The translations under genes and the position numbers were made by a program. The notes under the pieces were generated by a model, which was not told the origin of the DNA, ran no database searches, and worked only from the letters and a program-made list of their open reading frames with translations. From Heloderma charlesbogerti (Eukaryota; Chordata; Lepidosauria; Squamata; Helodermatidae): DNA of 64,000 nt. The stretch's first letter is position 1. The number at the start of each line of letters is the position of its first letter. The stretch is from assembly GCA_026122225.1 (NCBI GenBank), contig JANEZZ010000986.1:496001-560000 (forward strand). The letters run 5' to 3'. Shown here one piece after another: positions 53,165-64,000 of this stretch.

Positions 53165-53545
53165 CTGCTCCAGTGATGCAGGGTCAAACTTCACAGTATA
53201 TTAAATATGCAGCTTGCAGCTGACCTTTGTTTTTTACTCACAAGTAAGTGTGTGTAGGCCCTAATCCAAATTGGGATCACTGCATGAAGGCAGGGAAGAT
53301 TTAAATCTCCTCTCCCCAATGCCAGCCACTTGTTTTACAAAACTGGACTAATGGAAGCTTTTTTTCTTTTTCAAGGGGAGGGATTTTGGAAAACAAGCAG
53401 CTGTGGGGAGGAGAATTTTAAACCTACCCCACTCATGTGTGGTAGTCCTGATTGGGGGCCCATAAATTGGCGAGTAAAAACAATGAGAGGTTCAGCTGCA
53501 TGCTACATATTTAATATGCTATGTAGTTTGACCATCAAGGACTCT
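53165..53545. mobile_element. foldback MITE
   Basis: GGGTCAAACTTCACAGTATA, TTAAATATGCAGCTTGCAGC at 53180-53220 is mirrored by GCTGCATGCTACATATTTAA, TATGCTATGTAGTTTGACC at 53494-53532. Inner parts (TTTTTACTCACAAG and GATTTAAATCTCCTCTCCCC against GGGGAGGAGAATTTTAAAC and GGCGAGTAAAAAC) also pair. The centre is near 53345. Ends and target duplication were not set. Confidence 0.65.
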
Positions 53546-54294
53546 GATGACAACAGGCTGTTCGTGCATCTTTAATGTGTAGTGCCACATGTAGGGCACC
53601 GCACTTGCCACTTTTGCATTGCATAAAGAGAAGAAATACGTCACCCCAAAAGAGGATAACTGTCTGCATAACATTGGCATTTGCAAATATATATGGATAG
53701 GTGCAAATGTATGCATAATTAAATAGAAATACATGATATCCCACCAGAGTGGAGAAGACGGATGAGGTGACCTGTGTGCCTACTCAGTCTGCTGTCCAGA
53801 GGCTAACTGTGGATGGGCAACTTCAAGACTCCTACAATTTTCCCTCCCTATGGTCTATTGACTTTAAACCAGACTTGCACTTGGCAGCCCATCAAAGAAA
53901 GAAGTGGCTCTCCAAAATAGAGGACTGTCCTCTGTAAAGTAGGCCACCTGGCTATTCCAGCATATACAGAATTTAGATGAGAACAAAAACATCAAGAAGT
54001 GAGCAATAGATTATTTTAATAGAAGGTACCAACTCCCAATCTGTTTTGACACATGTCATTCTTCATCACCTTTCATATTAAGAACAAAGTTGTTTGGAGG
54101 GCAAATAATGGTTTGTCCCCTTGAAGCAAATCCTTCATGTATGGTAGCTTGTGTCAGATTTTTATATTTAAGACTAAGCATCCAATCCTGTGCACACTGA
54201 GACAGGCAAATGTCCTACAACTCCCATGTTGGCTGGAGAATGGTGGGTGTTCTAGGACTTTTTTCTATCTAAATGGGCTTAGGGTTCCACCTTA
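53546..54294. other. unassigned DNA
   Basis: Includes the partner of the low-copy repeat near 49740-49990 and a short palindromic MITE scrap near 54205-54260 (CTACAACTCCCATGTTGGCT). Confidence 0.4.
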
Positions 54295-54517
54295 AGGGTA
54301 GTATCCAACATTGCCAAGACAGTCTGCTTTTGATGTACCAGTAGCATAAGCAACCTCTAGCGGTATACCACCAATAGCATAAGCTGGCATGGTGAGTTTT
54401 CCAGGGCAACCCATCGCACCAGCTTATGCTATTGGTGTATCATTAGAGATCTCTTAGTCTAGCAGTATGTCAATAGTGTAAGCGGACTGGCAGTGTTAGA
54501 TGCAGCCCTAACTTCCC
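54295..54517. mobile_element. palindromic MITE
   Basis: AAGGGTAGTATCCAACATTG at the left and CAGTGTTAGATGCAGCCCTAA at the right are inverse with mismatches. The core has ATACCACCAATAGCATAAGC with CTGG, and CCAGCTTATGCTATTGGTGT (54366-54441), a long perfect-looking stem. No clean duplication. Confidence 0.65.
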
Positions 54518-55299
54518 AGATAGTTTTTGACACAATTCTGTGATAAAGTGACAAAAGTTCATCTCTTCAAATCTTAAGTTTCTGCCTCTGTCCCCCAGGG
54601 CCTCTTCTCAAACATGGAGAGAACACCCAGGAATTTCTAATGAATATCACCCTGGGGATCAATTCAGCATTGCTCCGGGCCACCTTGACACCTGACCTGA
54701 AGGGGATTGAAAATTTCATTTGCTCATACTTTATAGCATGTTTGCTTGTGAATCGGAACTATGAGATGAGCTTGTGTGGTTGAACTTGAAACAAGGCTTG
54801 GGGGAAATTATGGGAGGGGGAAGCCTGAAAGCTAAGGAAGCCATGTTGTTTAAAGCAGCTGCATGAAATATTTCAGGGTAGAGCCAATAAGCATGACTGC
54901 TTGACTTATAGCCAGCTACTTAGATTCCAGTTCATGTCTAACTGCCTACTTCCTGTTACAAGCACAAATCATGATTCTGTGTATAGTTAGGGTGCAATCC
55001 TATGCATGTTTAGACAGAAAAAAATCCTACAAATTCCAGCATTCCCCAGGTCGCCATGCTGACTGGGGAGGGCTGACTTGATGAAAGCTTGTCAACCTCT
55101 GCCCCCCTATTAGATTCCTCTGACATTCCTAATTAACACTAATTATGGCCTTTTCAGCAGGACTGGCCTCAGTACCCAGCATATCGGGTAAACGCCATGG
55201 CCCACGGGTCCCAACACTGTCCACTAAGGCTGAAATAGGTTGTCCAATATCCTCCTTTACTTACTTAAAACAAAAACATTTTCCCTAGGGCAGTGGCAT
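54518..55299. other. unassigned DNA
   Basis: 55018-55085 resembles a decayed CCCAACCTGG-type MITE arm. No gene. Confidence 0.4.
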
Positions 55300-55425
55300 G
55301 CTGTGAAGTGGTCGCCAAGGCTGCAGCCACCTGCCATTTTCATTACCCCAGATCACCAAGAGGCATTCTGAAGAAAATAAGATGGTGGGCAGCTGCAGCC
55401 TCAGCTAGTGCACCACTTCGCAATT
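55300..55425. repeat. imperfect inverted repeat
   Basis: GTGAAGTGGTCGCCAAGGCT then GCAGCCACCTGCCAT is mirrored by ATGGTGGGCAGCTGCAGCCT and CAGCTAGTGCACCACTTCGC. The 119-codon frame crossing it has no known domain. Confidence 0.5.
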
Positions 55426-55747
55426 CAGCTGTTGTTCCAGTAAAAGCATTCTTAAAAAGAAAGAAAAAGGGACCTCTGCCTGGCAAATTTACTGAGGGAG
55501 AACCAGAATGGCAAATGGTGCCCCTAAGGGGATCTTGCCCAGGGCCTGATCATGCTTGTGCTGGCCCTGCTTTCCAGGGGATCAGTTATAACACAACTTA
55601 CACAGTTGCTGGTCATGCTTGCGCAGGATGCAGGCATTCTCCTTCAAGCTAGCTCTTCTGTTTCCCAGCACTGAAACTGCAAAACATTCTTGTTGGGAAA
55701 CTGTGGGCCATTGTGACTGGGGGTCCTTTTTGGAATGTGGTTACAAG
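55426..55747. other. unassigned DNA
   Basis: Not recognised. Confidence 0.4.
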
Positions 55748-56085
55748 TAGTGCTGTGCTGAAAATCTCTCCCACATTTTTTCCGACCATTCTCATTCAAT
55801 TTGATAGGGGAGAAATTGCTTTTGAAAAGAAATTCAATACTGAAGGAATTTTGGAGGAATTCTCAATGGTGGGGGTGGGTTTCTTGGGCTTATTTTCCTT
55901 AGGAAGTGACTGAGGAATGAGCACAAGTGTCTTGTCTTTCATTGTACGATCCTCTCTCTGGCAGCCTGTAGTCTCCTCAGCTTCCTACACTTCAATTAAA
56001 GCCAAGTTTAAGGCACCATGAGGTAATTCCTCCAATGGGACTGTTTCAGTTCTGGAAGTGCAGGCAGCCTGGGAGGTTAGCTGTG

Positions 56086-57677
56086 ATTTGTTCAGTCGTT
56101 CAGTCGTGTCCGACTCTTTGTGACCCCATGGACCATAGCACGCCAGGCCTTCCTGTCCTGCGCTCTCTCCCGGAGCGTGCTCAAGTTCATATTCATTGCA
56201 TCCGTGATGCTATCTAGCCATCTCATCCTCTGCCGTCCCCTTCTCCTTTTGCCTTCAGTCTTTCCCAGCATCAGGGTCTTTTCCAGAGAGTTTTCTCTTC
56301 GCATTAGGTGGCCAAAATATTGGAGCTTCAGCTTCATTATCTGTCCTTCCAATGAGCAGTCAGGGTTGATTTCCTTTAGGATGGACTGATTGGACCTCCT
56401 TGCAGTCCAGGGGACTCGTAAGAGTCTTCTCCAGCACCACAGTTCGAAAGCATCAATTCTTCGGCGCTCAGCCTTCCTTATAGTCCAGCTCTCACAGCCA
56501 TACATTACTACTGGGAAAACCATAGCTTTGATTAGACGGACCTTTGTCGGCAAGGTGATGTCTCTGCTTCTTACTATGCTGTCTAGGTTTGCCATAGCTT
56601 TCCTCCCAAGGAGCAAGCGTCTTTTAATTTCATGGCTACAGTCACCATCTGCGGTGATCTTGGAGCCCAAGAAAGTAAAATCTGTCACTGCTTCCATTTC
56701 TTCCCCTTCTATATGCCAGGAAGTGATAGGGCCAGATGACATGATCTTCATTTTTTTAATGTTGAGTTTCAAACCAGCTTTTGCACTCTCCTCTTTCACC
56801 CTCAACAAGAGGCTCTTGAGATCCTCTTCGCTTTCTGCCATTAGGGTGGTATCGTCTGCATATTGGAGGTTGTTGATAATTCTCCCGGCAATCTTAATTC
56901 CGACCTCTGATTCATCCAATCCGGCATTTCTCATGATGTACTCTGCATATAAGTTAAATAAGCAGGGTGACAATATGCAGCCTTGTCGTACTCCTTTCCC
57001 AATTTTGAACCAATCGGTTGTTCCATGTCTGGTTCTTACTGTTGCTTCTTGACCCTCGTACAGGTTTCTCAGGAGACAGGTAAGGTGGTCTGGTACTCCC
57101 ATCACTTTAAGAATTTGCCACAGTTTGTTGTGATCCACACAATCAAAGGCTTTAGCGTAGTCAATGAAGCAGAAATAGACATTTTTCTGGAATTCTCTTG
57201 CTTTCTCCATGATGCAGCGAATGTTGGCGATTTGATCTCTAGTTCCTCTGCCTCTTCTAAACCCAGCTTGTACTTCCGGTAGTTCTCGGTTCGCATACTG
57301 CTGAAGCCTAGCTTGTAGGATTTTGAGCATCACCTTGCTGGCATGTGAAATGAGCGCAATTGTGCAGTAGTTTGAACACTCTTTGGCGTTGCCCTTCTTT
57401 GGAATTGGAATGTAAACTGACCTTTTCCAGTCTTGTGGCCACTGTTGAGTGTTCCAGATTTGTTGGCATATTGAATGCAGCACTTTAACAGCATCATCTT
57501 TTAGGATTTTAAATAGCTCGGCTGGAATACTGTCATCTCCGCTAGCTTTGTTGTTACTAATGCTTCCTAAGGCCCACTTGACTTCACTCTCTAGGATGTC
57601 CGGCTCAAGTTCAGTGACCGCACTATCATGGCTATCAGGGACATTCAGATCTTTCCTGTATAGTTCTTCTGTGATTA
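56086..57677 (-). mobile_element. RTE-BovB LINE, copy 2, 5'-truncated
   Basis: Minus-strand BovB with an intact 3' end (GAGTCGGACACGACTGAACG on the minus strand, ending near 56086). The 5' end is truncated before the reverse transcriptase (ACAGAAGAACTATACAGGAA near 57672). Possible 7-bp flanks GTTAGCT and GTAAGCT differ at one position. Confidence 0.9.
56092..57677 (-). pseudogene. BovB reverse transcriptase, open reading frame of about 528 codons
   Basis: A single frame is open on the minus strand from the 5' truncation to the stop just past 56092. 463 codons of it follow a GTG at 57483, and the frame also reads open upstream (LESEVKWALGSISNNKASGD). Motifs: IPIPKKGNAKECSNYCTIAL, YAKAFDCVDHNKLWQILK, RQGCILSPCLFNLYAEYI, LQYADDTTLMAES with the YADD active site (about 56862-56851), and the C-terminal MVHGVTKSRTRLND. 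The endonuclease is absent, so the copy cannot move by itself. The lack of stops indicates a recent insertion. Confidence 0.9.
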
Positions 57678-57805
57678 CGTAAGCTCAAAAACACCACAAC
57701 AATAAATTATAAAACACCCTGAGAATGAGGCAAAACAATGGAAGCCCCTTTCATGGGGGAAGAAAACTTTCAGGAAATTGGAGGACCGATTTTGGAAGAG
57801 CACTA

Positions 57806-59885
57806 ACTCCACCTCATCCCTGGTGCTAGACATAACACTGCCCCACCCACACACACCTGCATTGTGGTGGATGCAAAATGGGGGCCAGCCTGGCAACACA
57901 GTTGATGCTGATGCAACACGATAAACCCAAAAACCCTCACCAAAAAAGAAAGATGTGCTACAAGCCAATTGGTTGCCCTACCTATGAGAAACTGTTGAGA
58001 ATGTCTCCTTCCCCTGGAGAAATTCAGTGAAATTATCTCCCAAATTTCTCTTCCCACAAATAAGGTGGAGAATTTTGAGAGGCCATCTGCGCACAGCTCA
58101 AGTTACTAGTATCACAAGCGCCACTGTGATAACAGAGAGTGGAGAGGGGCTGGCATGGAAAGTAATTATGCCATTGTCCCCCACTCCACATGCCCTACAA
58201 CACACATGATCTTGCTTTGCTAATGTTGCCAAAGCAATGTGGGAAATAACTGCAAAGGGGAGGCAATTATTCTGCTCCTATAAAACAGCCAATGGCTGTG
58301 ACTCATCAGCACATTGAATAATCAACATTCAGGCCTCACATCTCTGTCTATTGTCTGAATCCATGTCATATTTCACAACCACTCAGTTTAAATTATTGCA
58401 AGTTTTAGCATCCTTAAAAGTAAGAATTTCTACAGGAACTTGAACATTTTCTTGCAGCAACAGAAGACAGAACACCCTGGAGTTTCCAGGAGTTTGGATA
58501 TGCAAATAAAACAAGTGTGGGCATATTCATGCATGTCAGAAGCGACTGCACTTCTAACCAAATGACATCGGTACTACTTCCACAGGTTTTGCATTGGACC
58601 AGCACATCCACACGCATGTCACCAAAATGAGATTATATGTGCAGAGGCTTGAAGTAAGATACGGCATTCACAGTTCATCAGTTTCTGCCATTTGTGTTAG
58701 ACAGTATCAATTGCTAGTTTCCACCAAACCCTAAGCTCATTTCTGTAATATTTATATTGTCAATTTGTCCACAACACTGGGGCACTAGAGCAGAACTCCC
58801 AGCACTAGATGCTACTATATACTGAAAATTGCATATATATTTTTATTCTTCACTTAACTGGCAATACCATTACGCACAAAAGCAAGAACATTTTCATAAG
58901 CAAGGGCTCTAAAATAAATGCTGTGCTAAGAATAAAAACTTGATGAAACATTTTTCATTGGAAAAGATTTTAAATCTTGGGTTCCTACTGAAATAAGATC
59001 AGTATTAAAGGCAAGGCACTATTACAATTGTATTTTGTAAGGAAGGGCCAGCCACAAGATGGCCTTGCAATGTGGAACAGAAAATTCAGGAAAATATTAT
59101 AGGTCATACTTATATATTGTTTTGCCCAAGGCATTATAAAAAAAAGACTTCTTTTGAAGCACACTTTGTATTTTTTAATATTTAGCTCTCGTTTTGTATA
59201 GGTCATTTTTTTCATTTAGCAAAACCCATACTTTACTCAAAAATTTGTGTGATTAATGCATTGATTTAGTTTCCCAATGTGCACTGCTGCTAGGCAGATC
59301 CCAATATTATTTATTTTTATTAGTTTATAATATGTCAATTTTTCTTGCTTATCTGTCAGCTCCCACTAAAATGCATAAATCAAAAATATAGCAATGTGGA
59401 CACTAACAAGGCATAATTATTGTAGGGTCTGTCCCCTTTTAAAGAAAAATACAATTACGTACCAGTATGTTGCTTAGATTAGGTCAGAATTTGCATAATA
59501 CTGACTCATATTTCCTTTAACAATTTTAACATCAGACAATGGGGTTTGCAAATCTATATTCCTTTCTCCTTTTCCCAGTTTTATTTTTCAGGTTAAAAAT
59601 AATAAGATCAGTCAAAAGAGGATAATTATTGTGGTCTATCCCCACTGAAAACTTTAATTACTCTATGGTACATTTCTAGCATTAGGTCAGACTTTTATAA
59701 GACTGAACCATTAAAAAAAATAAAAAAAATAAAAATCACAATAGCCAATTAAGCCAGCCAAACTATTATTTATTAAGGTGAAATGTATTCAGTTTTTCTA
59801 CAGATTAATATTTAATAGAAAATATATCTATCACTGCAGGAGATTAAAGAAGAATTCAACTCCAATGTAACCTATATAAAACAGT
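57806..59885. other. unassigned AT-rich DNA; possible conserved non-coding stretches
   Basis: No gene recognised. 57806-58080 has GGAGAAATT/AATTTCTC words like the element at 55748 and may belong to it. 58900-59800 is AT-rich without visible repeats. Confidence 0.4.
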
Positions 59886-59905
59886 ATGTGTGTGTGTGTG
59901 TGTGT
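59886..59905 (+). repeat. (TG)n microsatellite
   Basis: Uninterrupted TG repeat. Confidence 0.9.
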
Positions 59906-61540
59906 ATGTATTCTTGGCTGTATGACCAAATAGCGAATTGTGAGATGAAAATAGTAGAAAGTTTTTATAACTCCAGCACAATCATAGCATGTAGCATGTA
60001 AAGCAGAGTCTTTTGAAACCCCAAGTAGCCGAATATATAATGAATGATCTTCCCTGAAATAAGGCAAAACTAGGTCTGATATCTAGGGTTAAATAACTGT
60101 GATATATTTATAGAGGGCAAGGGATCATCATAAAATAAAGCAGCAAATAGTAAAGAAGTCAATGTAAAAGAGAGGCCAGGGATTTAGGGTATAGAGATCA
60201 TAAATTTTCATCGATATAAACACTCCATGTACCTCAGGAGCTCAGGTTTAGCTATAATTTCAGGGCTGACCTATAGGCTTCTGGTGTTCACAGTGCATGC
60301 ACGATCAAGATGCCATATGAGGAGGAGGAGGACGACGAGGAGGAGGTGGGTGGGGGGAAATGTTGCAGATCTGTGTGATTTACTCATTTAATCATCTCCA
60401 AATCCACCCCAAACACAATGGCACTATGCTGAATATCAGTACTTGAGAGGATTTTATTGTCCCAGTAAATTACATTTAATTCTTACTACAGCGTCACATA
60501 TAAACAAGAATAGTGAAGGATGTCTTCCCCTGAGCATTCTGATGAAGGAAAAGAGGAAGAAACAGTTACAGGAAACACATAGATCTGTCGCCTCGCTCAC
60601 CATCTCGGCATCCTTCAGAGCACCGAAATATACCAGCCGGCTTTTAGTGGAAATGGATGGGTTTTCCTCCCTGCATACTCTCCATGCTCACATGCTTGCA
60701 TGCATGCACATATACATGCACAGCCTGCTTCTTTGAGATACCATTTTCATATTAATAATAATTAATAGCAATAATGATAATAAAGGATGATGGCATCCAC
60801 AGGAACCACTGATGCTTTTAGCTTGGTCCTAATTGCCTTTAAAGAGAATTCTAAATGCTTTCCAAATGACTGAAATGATCTGGCTAAACAGCTTGCTTGC
60901 TGCTTTCTATTAGTTTGAGGTGGAAAACATTGTGTCAGCACTAAGTGAGCTTTTTGTTCTCATCTCCATCCTAATGGACAATCAGTTGGCAGAAGACACC
61001 TCACCCACATACTTATCTAAGAGGGAATAGTTGATAGTCAGGCGTGAGTGTGTATGAGAAAGAGGAGGATGTTAAGAGTCCAGTAAATCAAGATTTTGAA
61101 GGGGAAGCTTATATTGGGATCATATTATGGACAAGATAGGATAAAATATGCAGTTACCCAATTGGCACACCCTCTTTGTTGTTTGCAGTCTCTTGCATGA
61201 CATTTCCAGCATTTCAAAGCAAGTTTCTGTGTGGTTGTTGTGACACTGGAAGCCTGTGATAGAGAAGTGCTTGTTGAGAACTTTGGGGGCCTGGTGCTAT
61301 AAGCTCTGTCCAAGAGAGTAATTCTTGCTCAAATTAGTCCTATTGATTTCACCAAGCCCGCTCAAGTAAATAAGAACTGGTCTCCTGAGAAGATCCTGCA
61401 TGGGAATAATTCAAGCAAGCACCCACTGAAGCTAACAATCCCTCAAGCCATGCTTAACATTCCGTAAGCTTTTCTGAATGATTAATGCAAAAATACATAT
61501 ATGATAGTCTATAAATTCTTATGAGATAATTGACTTTAAA
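59906..61540. other. unassigned DNA
   Basis: 60319-60347 is a (GAG/GAC)n purine tract. A 97-codon frame at 60443-60736 has no known domain. No repeats named. Confidence 0.45.
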
Positions 61541-61604
61541 AAGAAAGGAAGGAAGGAAGGAAGGAAGGAAGGAAGGGAGGGAGGGAGGGAAGGAAGGAGG
61601 GGGG
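61541..61604 (+). repeat. (GGAA)n/(GGGA)n microsatellite
   Basis: Polypurine tetranucleotide repeat. Confidence 0.95.
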
Positions 61605-62112
61605 AACAATTGTACAGGTGCATGTTTTCAAATGAGATATCTGGGTGAAGTAGCAAACGTCCCTGAGCTTGAGTCAGAAAGGCCTTCAGTCTGGATCCAC
61701 TAGGTTGTGCTGTTGTATAGAGAACAGGGCTTCTCTTTTTGGCATGCTGCATAAGAATGGTTTCACGCTGTGCAGAACCTTGTAAATACTGTTTTACAGT
61801 TTTCACTAACAACAGAAGTATAGAAGATCAAGAGAGAGAAACTGTCATTTGCTTTCTCCTCAAAGCCAGGTCCAGGACCTGGTTTTAGTTAGTCATTTTT
61901 GTGTTCAGCATAAGGTGCCCTGAAGATACCTACGTTGTCATAGAGAGCATTTTTTTTATGTGCCACTAAGACTGAGTACTACCTCTTAACAAAGCCTCGG
62001 CTTGACATGTTAGTTCTGAAAGGTCTTTCCAAAGCTCTTATGGGCTTTCTAAAGTCCCTAAACTCAGACTTCACCTTCCTTCCCTGATGTGACACCTATC
62101 TGTAACCTGTAC
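61605..62112. other. unassigned DNA
   Basis: Nothing recognised. Confidence 0.45.
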
Positions 62113-62240
62113 AGTAGACCAGCCTTACCCAACCTGGTGACCTCCAGATGTTTTGGACTACAACTCCCAGAATTCTTGACCATTGGCCCTGCTGGCTGGG
62201 GATGATGGGAGTTGACATTCATAACATGTGGAGGATACCA
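62113..62240. mobile_element. palindromic MITE (CCCAACCTGG type)
   Basis: TAGACCAGCCTTACCCAACC, TTGGACTACAACTCCCAGAA, then GGGATGATGGGAGTTGACAT and the outer arm GTGGAGGATACCAG form an inverted pair. Same family as 29915-30048 and 45027-45366. Confidence 0.72.
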
Positions 62241-63559
62241 GACTAGGAAGCCTACATGAGACTTTATCATTGACAGCTGCGGTGTACAATGTTGTACAAT
62301 TCTAATTTCATTTATCTTAAGAACACTGTGAGGTAGCTTGTTTTAGAGGAGCAATGGGTTGCCAAATGCCATAGTTGCCACTCAGTGACCTTCATAGTGA
62401 GGTCTCCCACCTCCATACCTAAACCACTCACCCAAACTGGCTTAGTATAACATTTTATTAATAAACACAATTGTTTCTCTATGTGTGCAGAACTGCAGAT
62501 GTGAAGGGGGAGAGCATTCATCAAGAATGTCTACTGCCTATGTGTAAAAACTTAATTGCTTTTCTCCTTATTCCTATTTTTTTTCCATTCCCATCATCCA
62601 ACAAAAGAATTCCTTTCAAAACAATATGGTTTCAATTTGGGCAACATGGCGATGTAACCTATTTGACATCATTCAACAAACTCTCCTGAAAGAGATTTCA
62701 TTCTGCCCATTTACACTTGGTTTTCTAATCTAGTTCTCCCAATATGAACTGTGTTTTATTAAGCAAATGACTTACAGGATTGTGTGCGTGTGTGTGTGTG
62801 TGTGTGTTAAAAAGGCCGAGGGTTCATTTCTTTCCATATATTTACTCAGCTTTGGTGTAAATCTTTCTGTATTTTGCTCTGAGGATTAACACCTTTCTCA
62901 TCCTTCCTACTCTTCAGTAAGCTGAGACAGTCATAATGAGGAGCAGAGCTAGTGGCTCATTCTATACCAAAGCTGTAGGAGGGAAGAAGGTCATCCCAAA
63001 AGACCTGAGTCTGCAATTGGTTAGCTTAGTTGGCCTGGTATAAGCCTTACATTTGGGAACTATCAGCATCAGGTTTTGAATCTTTCAGTAACAAATTCTC
63101 TGACTGTTAATTAATTTCTGACTGCTGCTGCACTGTAGAAGACAAGGAACCATTTCCCCAAAGGGTACACAAAACAAACAAACTGTACTGATTAAATGAA
63201 CACAAATTGCATACAATTAACCCACAACAGAATACTGATATCACAAGCAATGCCATCTGAGAAACAAGAGATGTAAAGATGAGGACGAGTCCAGGTGTTT
63301 TTAATCACACAGTTACTCTGATTTGGGTTTAAACTTTAAGGGAACTATAAATCACTGACTAAATCCAGGTGTTTTCTCTACTAATGGTTAGAGCACACCA
63401 TTGAGTCCCCTTCCTCTCTAAATATGAAATCTCCATTGGGAATATCTACATCTAAATGACGCAAGGACCTAACTGATGCAAAGCCCGTAAGTGTCATGAG
63501 GACCCCCTGGAGCCCTAACTGTGCAATTTTCATTCAGCAACCAGAATTGTTGGTTCTGC
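62241..63559. other. unassigned DNA with (TG)n
   Basis: (TG)n at 62781-62807. No gene or named repeat otherwise. Confidence 0.45.
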
Positions 63560-63609
63560 GGCTGAATCTACACATAGTGGTTATACCGTTATCATAGTGC
63601 AGTGATAAC
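63560..63609. mobile_element. MITE end fragment
   Basis: GCGGCTGAATCTACACATAG then GTGGTTATACCGTTATCATA and GTGCAGTGATAAC resembles the end of a CTGGATCTACAC-type hAT-like MITE. It is cut by the element starting at 63610. Confidence 0.45.
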
Positions 63610-64000
63610 CAGGGATGTCAGAGAATTCCTCCACAGATCTCGGTGAGGCCGAATGCACTGGAATGAAGCTGGATGTCCGGCTGCGGGCAGCCCCGGCCGG
63701 CGGCTCCACGGAATCTCCATGGACCGGAGCCGGCCGGACAGAATTTCAGGGGGAGGGACGGAGCGCTAATGTCACCCTTCGAAAAGGTAAGTGACTTTCG
63801 TACACCCCATGAAAGGCGTGTGAAACTGAGCACCTACCTGCTGCCGTCTGTGCTGACTTGCGAATGGCGGCCGCGTCTGCGGCCGCCATTCGCTTTTTCA
63901 TCATAGCCATGATAGGCAACGTAAATAATTACGTAGCCTATCATGGCTAACGCAGGGATGCCATTTGTGTCCCTGCGGAGGCCGTGATAGGCTATGTAAG
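63610..64000 (+). mobile_element. hAT-like MITE family (CAGGGATG end), copies 7/8, truncated by window
   Basis: 63610 begins CAGGGATGTCAGAGAATTCC. 63784-63811 looks like the right end of a short derivative (AAGGTAAGTGACTTTCGTAC then ACCCCA). Immediately after, 63832-63839 carries AGGTAGGT on the minus strand, followed by hairpins AATGGCGGCCGCGTCTGCGG and ATAGGCAACGTAAATAATTA. So two members abut, or one is rearranged. No duplication could be tested. Confidence 0.7.

Larger units (their letters stand above)
55748..57805. mobile_element. possible hAT-like element interrupted by BovB
   Basis: TAGTGCTGTGCTGAAAATC at 55748 resembles the TIR at 7751, and GAGCACTA ending at 57805 resembles the opposite end. 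If paired, the BovB at 56086-57677 inserted within it. Flanking octamers do not match, so the pairing is uncertain. Confidence 0.33.

Noticed and set aside
56390..57052. 220-codon open frame on the plus strand
   Set aside because: Antisense to the BovB reverse transcriptase on the minus strand, which has the recognisable motifs.

Overview
The window looks like 64 kb of gene-poor, repeat-dense squamate reptile (lizard or snake) nuclear DNA. The diagnosis rests on the repeat mix: RTE-BovB LINEs with a GAGTCGGAC 3' tail, a Sauria-type tRNA SINE that carries the same tail, CR1 LINEs ending in TTATGTTCTTA, L2-like 3' ends (ACCGCCCAGAGA then TATAGAAATGTAATAA), 5S-rRNA-derived sequences, Ty3/gypsy pieces and many small hAT-like elements. 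No host exon, tRNA gene or functional rRNA gene was recognised. Every long open frame that could be identified belongs to a mobile element.

Layout. 0-1.1 kb: a GC-rich hAT-like MITE inserted in a foldback element that contains 5S rRNA sequence. 1.9-2.9 kb: terminal repeat plus an ORF1-like frame of a DIRS-like tyrosine-recombinase retroelement. 4.3-6.3 kb: a MITE and an internally deleted CR1. 7-9.2 kb: L1 remnant split by a foldback hAT and an L2, the block lying between 54-bp direct repeats. 10-12 kb: palindromic MITE-like DNA. 12.1-16.2 kb: a DIRS-like element on the minus strand (SGNH hydrolase and tyrosine recombinase pieces), broken by two MITEs with perfect 8-bp target duplications. 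16.4-32 kb: mostly old or unrecognised DNA with small SINEs, MITEs, inverted repeats and one well-bounded Sauria SINE (28.3 kb). 32.0-33.1 kb: a palindrome with two head-to-head 5S-like arms. 34.9-36.4 kb: decayed chromodomain Ty3/gypsy on the minus strand. 36.6-37.0 kb: an older hAT-like element. 38.3-42.45 kb: full-length BovB with 12-bp target duplications, split by a 1-kb MITE. 42.6-44.6 kb: CR1 split by another MITE. 45.0-46.9 kb: nested SINEs, L2 and MITEs. 48.9-49.5 kb: the C-terminus of an unassigned LINE. 50.8-54.5 kb: old hAT-like DNA, a CR1 end split by a solo LTR, and foldback MITEs. 55.7-57.8 kb: a 5'-truncated, largely open BovB on the minus strand. 58-62 kb: largely unrecognised AT-rich DNA. 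63.6 kb to the end: two abutting members of the MITE family.

The most notable system is a hAT-like MITE family (ends TAGGGATGT/ACATCCCTA, 8-bp duplications, at least six bounded copies). Its interior is a mirror-ordered series of hairpins, and close matches to 5' splice donors point outward near both ends. One copy carries two perfect inverted copies of nearby DNA (51 bp and 35 bp), which looks like templated repair at a palindrome. The elements do not cooperate as an operon would. The clear relationships are nesting order (relative age) and a likely dependence of the Sauria SINE on BovB through the shared 3' tail.
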